A DNA stretch of 64,000 nucleotides from Poecilobothrus nobilitatus (Eukaryota; Arthropoda; Insecta; Diptera; Dolichopodidae). Shown here in pieces: positions 47,435 to 57,039 of this stretch; within the stretch, counting starts at the first letter, position 1; each line of letters starts with the position of its first letter. A program made the position numbers and the translations under genes. The notes under the pieces were generated by a model. The model did not search any database, was not told the origin of the DNA, and was given only the letters and a program-made list of their open reading frames with translations. The stretch lies in contig OX352773.1 in the NCBI GenBank assembly GCA_947095535.1, positions 129,100,830 through 129,164,829 on the forward strand, given 5' to 3'.

Positions 47435-48505
47435 CCTCGTAATAAAGCATCATGCCAGACTCGGTCGAACGTTTTAGAAATATCCAGAGCCACTACATCA
47501 GATTCACCAGAATGGTGAAGGCTGATATTCAACTTTTCGCAAAGGTAAGTCATGAGATCATCGGTTGAACAACGGGCTCTGAACCCCTATTGTCGATCAT
47601 GAAGCAAACCTTTGTGATCTAGCTATTTCAGAAGCTTTTCGTTCACAATTTTTATCCATTACTTTGTAAAGAACTGAAGGTATAGCAATACGGCGGTAGT
47701 TAGAGGGATCGCTTTTATTACCTTTTTTTGGAATTGAGAAAACATGCGCAACCTTCCATTGGGTAGGGTGAATACCCAAAGTAAAGGAAAGATAAAAAAG
47801 GTTGCGTAGAGGTTTTGAAATACTTGAATAGGTATTTTTAAGAACCATGGTAGTGATACCATCTGGACCGGCTGATTTTTTTGCATCAAGATTTTTCAAG
47901 ATTGATTTACATTCCTATCGCGGAAGCATAATGACCAATCAAAGGATCTGAAAAAACTGTTAAGACCCTCGGCACGGCTGTATCGCCGTACTAATTTCCA
48001 CGGAGGAGTTCTTTGATTTGTAATTGGGCCTACCCAGAAACTTGTTTTAACTAAACAATGGTGGGAGCCACCCAGGAGGCAACCAACTGAAACCACATAT
48101 TTTTCAGGGTGTGTGGTCAGGAACAGATCCAAGAGGTAGCTATATTGATCAGCACGATCCGGGATCCTAGTGGGATTTTGGACAAGTTCAAAAAGATGGA
48201 AAAGAGATGAGAATAATTCAACTTGTTTCCAAATTGAGTTTTGACGCAGAGAGGTGTTACTAGAAAAGTGAAGCCAGTCTCTATTATGAATATTGAAATC
48301 ACCCGCCAGAACAATTTCAGTTCCTGGATATGAATCCAAAATTTCATTGATCTGGTTTGAGAGATTTTCAATTTCCACAACAGTTTCCTCTTCACTTGAG
48401 TTGGGTGATCTGTATAAGAAACAGAAATGTATGACTTGATTTCTCATACATGATTTAGTTTGACGGAAATGTAAAAAAGTTTTTGTATAGTACCTAGTCA
48501 TAAAG
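47435..48505 (-). pseudogene. LINE (jockey superfamily), copy 2, both ends truncated, internal deletion
   Basis: Same family as the plus-strand copies at 25.3 and 49.0 kb. From 48501 down: the endonuclease (NSSEEETVVEIENLSNQI, GTEIVLAGDFNIHNRDW, NPTRIPDRADQYSYLLDLFL, GGSHHCLVK). At about 47900 the sequence jumps to the reverse transcriptase (KKSAGPDGITTMVLKNTYSS, HPTQWKVAHVFSIPKKGNKS). The linker between the domains is deleted. It stops before the YADD region. It lies against the broken end of the hAT gene and in inverted orientation to copy 3. Confidence 0.8.
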
Positions 48506-48664
48506 TAAATAAATAGGAATTCAGTGCGATTTTTTAATAAATATTAAAATTAGGTAATAAATAATTAAATAATATTAATAAAAAGTAATAATTTCTAAAT
48601 TTGAAATAAAATGTTTAATAAAAATAAATGTTGTTGTTGTGTTTGTTAAATTATTTTATGTAAG
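48506..48664. other. A+T-rich spacer
   Basis: Nothing recognisable. Confidence 0.4.
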
Positions 48665-49036
48665 TACGGTTTCATATAAATAATATCCGTTATGCAGACG
48701 ATAAGATTCTTTTAGCTAATTTCAGTCAAGAACTAAAAGATTTATTAAATGCAGTAACAGTTCAGTGTAACGATTATGGTAATGATTAACGATTATATGG
48801 TTATAAGCAAAAATCAAGAAGCAGCAACATCCTTGGTACTTAATAACACCCAATTAAAGAAATTAGAACTTATTCATACTTAGGATGCACATGTGGGACC
48901 ATTCAAAGGAAGTCAAAATCAGAATAGAAAAAACAAGAGCAACATTCATTAAAATGAGAAATATATTAGATACTCTTTGTTTATTCTTGGGTCTGAGAAA
49001 ACGTATTTGAAATGTGCTCATTCAGACGAATCCTGA
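48665..49036 (+). pseudogene. RTE-like reverse transcriptase fragment
   Basis: The plus strand starts NNIRYADDKILLANFSQELK, then LLNAVTVQCNDYG. Later text in other frames reads YSYLGCTCGT and IRIEKARATFIKMRN. This is the YADD-to-thumb segment of RTE-type elements, different from the one at 22.7-24.7 kb. Both ends are missing. Confidence 0.6.
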
Positions 49037-49039
49037 AAA

Positions 49040-51180
49040 TAACACTGCCCCCGACCATTGTATGGTTAAAGAAGTTTCCGGGTAAGACTAATCTCCAACC
49101 AGAGGTCCCCTCCTCAAAAATTTGTTTGACGTTACAGCCATGCAGACTGGCCTTAATAACTTTTCAAAACCTATGATTAGTCATTCTGCTTCCGTAACAG
49201 AAATGTTAATTTTGCTGCAAATGCGATTAGTGAAACTATTTTATTTGGAATGGGGTTATTCATTCCTTATTCCATGAAAACTGTCAAAAGAAGACCCAAA
49301 TCATAGTTTAATCGCATTTGCGGGGAAGCCATTTCGAGAAAAGGAGACTTTCAAGCTGTACCAAAACAGTAGGTCGGAGAAACAGGGCCAACTATATAGT
49401 GGCTAGAAACAGGTGCAAGGCAGTTAGTTATAAACAAACAAAAATTCTTGTTCAACGAAAAGTTGGAACGTAAAATAGTTAACGTAACGAGTTAGTTATA
49501 AACCAGCAAAAATTCTTGTTCAACCAAAAGTTGGAACGTAAAATCATCCACATGCCAACGAATAACAAATCTTTTTCGACATTTGCCAAAACTCTAAAAG
49601 AAAACGGTGGAGGGTCTTCTTTTCCACCACTTGGCAAGAAGTTCGCTTCCAATCCGACACTGCCACAGTCAGCTCAGATGGCACCCTCTGTTCCAGAAGT
49701 TCGCTGCTGCTTCTGTAAAATTTACTTTAGGACGAGGGCGGTGATCAAAATCTTGATAAATCTTGATCCAAATAAGTCAGCCGGTCTAGATGGTATATAA
49801 CTACCATAGTGCTCAAAAATACCTACTCCAGTATTTGAAAACCTCTTCGTAACCTTTTCTACCTCTCCTTCACTTCGGGTATTCATCCTACCCAATGGTA
49901 TTAAAAGCGATCCCTTTAATTACCGCTCTATTGCTATAACTTCCGTTCTTTCCAAAGTAATGGAAAATTTTATTGGCACGATGCTCTGTTGGCAAAATGC
50001 AAAGCATTAGGTCTAAGTAGGGTCTTCCTAAAATGGTTTGGAGATTTTCTTTCGAATCGTACGATTCGTGTACTGGTCGATGGATAGTCATCTGACAAAT
50101 TCAAAATAAATGCTGGCCCTTTAAGGAGCAGTTTTATCCGCCACTCTGATATTTATCAATAACCTACTTTCATTAACCTCCAATCCAATCCATAGTTTCG
50201 CAGACGACAGCACCCTAGTAGCTTCGAATGAGTTTCATAGCCGCTGTAACATTAATCATCAGATCAATACAGCAGCAAAAAATTTCACTATTGGTGTGCT
50301 AAATAACGATTTAGCAAAAATCCAAAAATGGGGTGAAGTTAACAGAGTTGATTTCAACACCAAAAAAACGCAATGCTGTCTAATCTCGCGGAACATTGCC
50401 ACTATTATAGCAACCCACTATTTCAAGGAGAAGTATTGCAGCATTCAAAAGATTTAAACATGCTGGGTATCGAGCATCGCTGTAAAATCTACTTTTTACA
50501 TCTGATCTACTCAATATCTATTAAAAGTACATTAGGCCGAAAATGGATATAATGTACAAATTTGAGCCGCAGGCCGCCAAACAGCGCTGGGTTATCTAGA
50601 TAATGTGCAAAACAGCGTTATTCGTTTTATCAACGACCCCAGTGTAACTTCAAAGCTCACTCCACTCAGCCATCACCGTACAGTTGGGTCATTGACATTG
50701 TTTTATAAATATCTCATAGGGATTAACACCTATTCCAAAGAATTAAAACAGTTAATGCATCCACTCAAAGTTTTCCAACGTGAAACAAGGAGTGCAACAG
50801 AAGCTCATGCCTACCATGTAGAGTCATCAAGATCGCGAAATACAGCCTATGAAAGTTCGTTTGTCATGCGCACATCCCGTTTGTGGAACCATATACCATA
50901 GCATGTGGTCCCCAAACTTCGTAATTCATATGTGTACGATTTACTTAAGTTTAATAAGAACATTAACATCTTTCTTCAAAATATCCCTTCAAATGTTCCT
51001 ACCTATCCCCCATAATTCAAATTTCCTAACTCCTATTTTCCCAATCATCATTCACTCATCCCTATCCCAAAAACTAAACTGTACATTTGTATTAAAAGTT
51101 CCATCCTCAAGTTTGGTTTTGGTTGGTTAAAGTCCAACACTACCCTGGGGAAGAACATGCAGTTCCTTTTGGTGACGAAA
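49040..51180 (+). pseudogene. LINE (jockey superfamily), copy 3, 5'-truncated
   Basis: It starts within the endonuclease end (CCCGACCATTGTATGGTTAA) and continues through the linker. Reverse transcriptase pieces follow: DPNKSAGLDGI, intact FADD near 50202, STLVASNEFHSRCNINHQIN, NTKKTQCCLISRN. The C-terminus reads GYLDNVQNSVIRFINDPSVT and VFQRETRSATEAHAYHVESS then FVMRTSRLWNHIP. A short internal repeat near 49490-49560 repeats TTCTTGTTCAAC(C/G)AAAAGTTGG. An unrelated insert interrupts near 50470-50590. The 3' end at about 51190 is an A-run. Not intact in any frame. Confidence 0.8.
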
Positions 51181-51269
51181 AAAAAAAAATCCCAACTTTC
51201 AAAAAAATCACTATACATGTGAAATTTTCTAGGACACTCTATATTTATTATTATACCGTTAGAAAGGAT

Positions 51270-51658
51270 CAAAATTCTGATCTAGTAGCGAACTCTAAAG
51301 GCGTTTCTAATTATATTTTTACATGCATATTTCAACAACAACTTTTAAAATTGTGGGGGTTTCCATCTCCAAACTCCACCTAAACAAATTATCAAAACCT
51401 AACTTGATATTATATCCAACTCTAAAGTTCATCCTACTTAAATTTGTACATACACATTCAAGAAAACAAAAAAGCAAAATAAATGTATGAGAAATAAAGT
51501 ATGAAAATGTTTTTTTTTATTAAAATTGTTGTTTCAGTTTCACATTTGTGCCCTCTAGTGGGTGGGGCTATTGTCAATATATATCATACTTATTATGTAC
51601 CGTTCAAAAGGGTTGAAGAGGCCTTTAATAGGTATAGGAGAGGTATATAATAATACAT
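51270..51658. other. Dispersed-motif repeat, no gene
   Basis: CTAGTAGCGAACTCTAAAGG then TTTTTACATGCATATTTCA belongs to a motif family seen also near 3790, 4990, 5400, 54020 and 54150 (consensus about CCTGATTTTGTAACCAACTC TAAAATCCCTCC). Confidence 0.4.
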
Positions 51659-52025
51659 ATAGGGTGTCTTTGAAAATTTCAAATGCATAGTGTTTTTTTT
51701 TTAAATTGAAATGTTTTTTTTTTAATTCCCACTTTTAACTGCAATATCTTAGAAACGGTATTACCGATTAAGATGAAACAAAATGTATATTAACGTCAGC
51801 TGTATAATTTTGTAGAAAATGGTTCCAGTTTATTGTCTTATATAACGGTTTAATTAAAATAGTACAAAATATCTAGAAAATTTTTGTTTGTCGGCCACTA
51901 GATAGCGGCATTGGTACTAATGGCATATATATTCGGATAATTGGAGATATAAAGTATCGTTATATGGTGACGTCATCTAAATCGATGATCACCTCTCTGC
52001 GGAAGTATATCCTACGTTTTATGTT
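51659..52025. repeat. Dispersed repeat A, copy 2
   Basis: Homologous to 24811-25135: AGGGTGT start, CAATATCTTAGAAACG, CACTAGATAGCGGCATTGGT, CTAATGGCAT, TTGGAGATATAAAGTATCG, CTCTGCGGAAGTATATCC. Confidence 0.6.
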
Positions 52026-52620
52026 ATACGGTTTTTATTAAACTATGTATTTTTTATGGAACTTATCTACCGTTCAAATAAAGATGATTGTATTTATTTT
52101 CATTTTATTTCATGTTTTGTTATAGCCATCTGTTACTTTTTTTATAATGCAATTAACAATAATTTTTGAAAATTTTAAGAAAATAAATGCACATTTTGTA
52201 CATTGTTATTGAAAGAACTTCGTAAAAACAAAATAATATTTGTAACTTTTGCGCTGATTTCTTATCATGCTTCTTAGTTTAATAATGAAAAATCGCCGCA
52301 AAAAATGAAATAAAATATAGTTGCAACAATTAAAAAATTTGCACATTAATTAAAAAATGCCCACAAAAAATATTGTGCGCTGATTTTTCATTTTTGGATT
52401 GCGCTGATTTTTCTTGCGCTTATATTTCATGGAACCATATAATAAGAGAGTTAGGCGATGATAAATAGTATCTATCTATCACCAAAATATAAAAATGTGA
52501 AATTGAACCAACAATTTTAATAAAAAAATATTAAAATATTTATTTTTCATATTTTCATTCTTCAATTTCAGTCCAGGATATACATTTATTATATCTTTTA
52601 CAAAATGTAAAAATGGATCT
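52026..52620. other. A+T-rich, short CGCTGATTT repeats
   Basis: TGCGCTGATTT(T/C)TTCAT occurs three to four times between 52250 and 52420. No gene. Confidence 0.4.
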
Positions 52621-52629
52621 TCATCACAG

Positions 52630-53420
52630 TTTGTTTTTTTAGTTTTTATATGTGGCGCTCACACTCACACAAAAGCAAATCCATATTTTCAGATTTTATG
52701 CCACCTCTCGCTAATCTATTTACAATTGCTTTCTTTTGCTTTTTAAAAAAGTTTATGGGTTCACGTTTTTAGATCCACAAAATTTTGGAATAATTGACGT
52801 TAGAATGATTGTACCTATGTTCTGTTACATTTATGTATATATCCTATCAAACAATCTGTATATAAAGTTTTTCCGACCTTACAAAACAAGATTTGTATAT
52901 TTTATTTATAAATAGATGAAGAACAAATTTATTTTTTTTGTTAAGGAAAATTGACTAAACAACAAAAACTTGACTTACTTGGGCATGTTTTTTTACTAAA
53001 TTAATCAACGTTACTTGATCTCGTTTGTTATCAGAGCAAATTTCTAATCAAAATTTATCCGTACCTCTTTCAATCACACCAAGTAATCATGTTCGTTCTA
53101 CTATCTACTATGGCTAGCCAATTTCAACTATTTTGTTAGGTCTAACGTTAATTGCAGTATCGAAATTTAACCTTTTAGTAAAGCAATATGTAATTGTCAG
53201 ACACGCGTCTCCAACGATTATGTCAACGTTTAAACCACGTGTTTTTTGCCTTATAAAACTTGTAGAATGCTTTCCACTGCACCAAAATTGACCAATTTTT
53301 GAGTCTGATTGTCGTACCATATATTGCTTATGCCTTTAGAGTTTTGATGTTATTAACCCTAACTCAATACACCATTTTATTGCTTCTTCTGGTGTTGATA
53401 TTTTACAAAACAAAATCCTG
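52630..53420 (-). pseudogene. Merlin/IS1595-like transposase, degraded
   Basis: From 53420 down on the minus strand: ISTPEEAIKWCIELGLITSK, then MVRQSDSKIGQFWCSGK (N-terminal zinc-ribbon-type region). Next come VIERGTDKF, a stop, LEICSDNKRDQVTLINLVKK (the DDE/ISXO2-like core), INVTEHRYNHSNVNYSKI, and RLARGGIKSENMDLLLCE (C-terminal end). This order matches the ISXO2-like transposase domain used by Merlin transposons. The catalytic acidic positions are mostly lost, and stops occur near 53055 and 52755. The terminal repeats were not identified. Other reading: a domesticated relative, which the stops argue against. Confidence 0.55.
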
Positions 53421-54841
53421 AAATTGCACCTTTCTGATCTATTTTAAATAAAGGTAAAATAAATAGTAAATAACACCTACTTATGTTTTTTTCTAAATGT
53501 AGCTATTTTTATGGTTAAATTAATTTGTAAATATGATTCAAAATAATATTTTTTTTTAAAATTTATTAGCAAAAAACTTATTCTTCACAATAGCAAAGAA
53601 TTTATTGTTTAATTTTTATTTGAATAAAAGAATTAATTTATTTACTATCATGAATTAGTCCATAAATAATAAATAAAACTGTAAAAACTTGTTATAAATT
53701 TAAGAGTTACCAAACTTACTATTTATTGTAGCTTGGCATAAAGTTTAAATTACAATTTTACATTTTATATATTTTAAATGTTGTTTTCTTTAAATATTGA
53801 TTTAAAAAAATTATTTAGAGGAATTTTATATTGCGTTATGAAATCAAGGTTTCGCCTTTTCTAGAATATTTTTATACACATAAAACAACTAATTATTGAA
53901 AGTTGGTTTTGAAACTAATTATAAAATCCACCATAATAATGCAGAATTTTGCATTTTCAAACACATATAATATGTATGTATATAAATATTCTGTAAAAGA
54001 CGAATAAACCAGATTTTGTTACCAACTCCAAAATCCCTCATTATTTTTTTACATACATATTTCATGTTACATAATAAATTGTCACAACAAAGTACACAAA
54101 ATAGTGTGGACTATCGTCCCCGAACCCCTGCTATATAAATTATTGAAATCCCGATTTGAAAACCAACTCGAAAATGTTTCCTAATTATTTTTTTACCACA
54201 TATTATGCCAACAAACAAAGTATTTTTTTCTCAAGATAACATAAGATAACGTCGTGATCTTTAATATTAAATCTGTTCGTTCTAAATAAAATTTTATTTT
54301 TATTTTATTAGCTCAATATTCTTGACAATTAAAAATGTGGTAGTATATAGAAAAAATTCCCTCACTACAACAAAATTTTATTTTATATTATTATGTATTA
54401 TATTAATTTTATTATTTGTTTACAATTTTTACAACAACAAAAAACTCCACTACATTAAGTAAATCTACTACAATAAGTAGTTACACGTATCATGTGACCA
54501 TACAATTTTCTTGCTAAACAAACACATCCATATACATAAATTTACTCAAATTTTAAGCAGTGCAATAGTAATAAGAATTTTTGTTGCAAAAGAAAGACAA
54601 AAATAAAATAAAATGATTTGGTAGTGAAACTCAATTGATAAATAATTTTCAATATCACATATTCCTATTCGATTACATTGATAACTAATACAAAACCAAT
54701 GTCACTGGGCAGCTACCGTTAAATTGTACTCATTGTATTGTACTCTTTTTTTAAGACATTGTTTAAAAAGGGGGGAAAAAGAACTATAAAAAATCTATAA
54801 TTATAATTTAGTAGTTTTCAACCACACACTACGTATTATGA
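53421..54841. other. No gene; dispersed motif copies
   Basis: Two copies of the CCAACTC(C/G)AAAAT motif family lie at 53990-54070 and 54150-54210. The rest is A+T-rich. Confidence 0.4.
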
Positions 54842-55542
54842 TATTCCCCGCTAAGTTTTGAATAAAAGTACATATTTGGATACAATTTTTTTATTACAAA
54901 ATTTACAGTAACATATAATAATAAACCTCATATAACATTATATGTTTCGTAGCATTAAACCCATAAGTAACCTATAAATGTAATTACTCATTACAAATAA
55001 AAGATTTAAAAATTGATCTTATGATGTTTTATCAATTTTAAAATTTTTTTTCTTTTTATTTCTATTTGCTACAACCAAACATAAGCCATATATTATATTA
55101 TAGTATATACATTTAGCTATATATATTTTTTCATTAAGTGGATTTTTTATTATTTTTATTATAGAATATATTAAGTTTACACTTATAGGTTACTTATTTG
55201 TTAATACTATTACTATGAAACATATAAATACTTAATATGAGATGATTATTATAATATTATAGGTTTTCTAATAGAAAAATCGTATAAACAAAAATATGTA
55301 TTTGTATTTAAAATTTATTGAATATCATAATTCGTAGTGTGTACTGTATGAAAGAAAAAAATTGAAATAGAATCGAGTTTTTTTTTTTAAATAGTAATCA
55401 TATTTAGAAACTATATATGTATACTGTATACATTATAGCTATGTATATTTTATTTTTCTACAATACAACTTGCACACAACACATACAACACAACACTTTA
55501 AAGTTAATGATATTTTGTCAAAAATGATAATCATCTTTCATC
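54842..55542. repeat. Dispersed repeat B, copy 2
   Basis: About 700 bases matching 30825-31462 in the same orientation. The match stops at AATCATCTTTCATC (55542), and the polymerase frame begins immediately after. Small insertions make it about 60 bases longer than copy 1. Confidence 0.8.
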
Positions 55543-55543
55543 A

Positions 55544-56547
55544 AAAGAAGATTTTTACAATAAATTGAATGATACACAAATATCAAATAACGATTAGAAC
55601 CCTGCTCAAGACGTTTGGAGAGAATTTAGCATCAAAACTTCTTTTTGGAGAAAATTTAGCAACATTAGGAGAATATTTAGATATATATTTGAAAACAAAT
55701 GTTTTGTTGCTAGCTGATATATATGAATCTTTTCGAAAATATGTGGAAAAGCTAATATGAATAGATGGAAAAGCTAATAATAAATATATGACAGACTACA
55801 ATCCTAATGAAGAATCGAAATTTCTTTCTGGGATTAATAATTTATATAGATATACTATGTCATCGTTTTTACCAATAGGAAATTTTAGATGGTTGACGGA
55901 TAAAGAAATTAAATATTTTGATGTAATGTCTATAAGTGACGAGAGTGATTATGGATATGTACTAGAAGTTAATATAGAATATCCTGTTTCTCTTCATGGT
56001 CTACATAAAGATTTACCTTTCTGCCCAGCCCAGAAGATAAAACTCCTTCGATTAGTAAAGATAGAAAATTAAAAACATGATTATTTACTAAAGAAAGATG
56101 ATTTACATTATAAAAACTGTAAACATGCTTTACAGCATGGGCTTATATTAAAAAAAACATAGAATATCCAATTTCAACAATAAGCTGGGTAAAAGCATAT
56201 GTAGATTTAAACACAAACTTACGACAATGAGCAACAAATGAATTCAATAAAAATTTATATAAATTAATGATAAATGCTGTTTTCGGTAAAACTTTGGAAA
56301 ACGTTCGAAAATTAAAAATTGTTAAATTATTATCAAAATGGAATGGAGGATATGGAGTTAAAGCAATGATTTCAAAACCAACATTTCATAGTCGAACTAT
56401 ATTTAGTAAAAAATTAGTCGCGGTTGAATTGAATAAAACTCAAGCTTTAATGAATAAACCAATTTATGTTGGAATGTGAATTTTAGATATATCAAAACCA
56501 CCTTTATACGATTTCCACTATGACTATATGTTCACTGAATTTGCGAA
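55544..56547 (+). pseudogene. Maverick/Polinton-type DNA polymerase B, 5' piece
   Basis: Fragments of a protein-primed family B polymerase run in order. KEDFYNKLNDTQISN starts at 55544, then LGEYLDIYLKTNVLLLADIY (55650-55720). Next come MTDYNPNEESKFLSG and NNLYRYTMSSFLPIGNFRW, then ISDESDYGYVLEVNIEYP. After more breaks come INAVFGKTLENVRKLK and FHSRTIF, then NKPIYVGM at 56479, and PPLYDFHYDYM. The motif A region reads GINNLYRY, so the usual catalytic Asp before NLY is absent. At least five stops or shifts. A long part of the N-terminal exonuclease domain is missing; the frame starts exactly at the end of repeat B. A Ty3/gypsy insertion separates it from its 3' piece (61390-61790). Confidence 0.8.
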
Positions 56548-56551
56548 TACA
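56548..56551. repeat. Target site duplication TACA (left)
   Basis: TACA here and at 61386-61389 directly flank the two LTRs; 4-bp duplications are usual for Ty3/gypsy elements. Confidence 0.8.
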
Positions 56552-56930
56552 TGTAGGTGTATTTGTGTAATAAAAATTAAATCCAAGGTGTTTCTTTTAA
56601 TATTTTAAGATTGAAGTTTTATTCCAATAAATGTTACAATTTTAATTTTATGTTTAAATTCTTTTAGATATATAATTTTTCCCAAATAAGATCTTTTAAC
56701 AATAATTAATTCAATTTTTATTTTAACTTTAATCTTAATTACAGTAAATCGTAATATTTTAAAAGGTTTTTTTTCTACAGGCAAAATCTAATTGTTACTC
56801 TATTCGTCGACAGTTATAGCAAGAGTGCTCTTTTTTTATTCATTCAATTCAAATGTGCATGTCATCTGTTTACGACATCTGTTTAATAAAAATGGCAAGA
56901 CTAGAGTGACCAGCGGGCTAAATTTCTACA
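56552..56930 (-). repeat. 3' LTR
   Basis: 379 bases. On the minus strand it runs from TGTAGAAATTTAGCCCGCTG to CACCTACA, with TG...CA ends. It matches 61008-61385 over its full length. Confidence 0.92.
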
Positions 56931-57039
56931 TTCGACCATCCTGATATTTTTGTCGTCTCGAAAAAAAGAAAGAAAAAAAAATTATTAGTTACTTTATATA
57001 AAATTAATTGATTAATTTAGTGAGAAAAAAATGAGTTTA

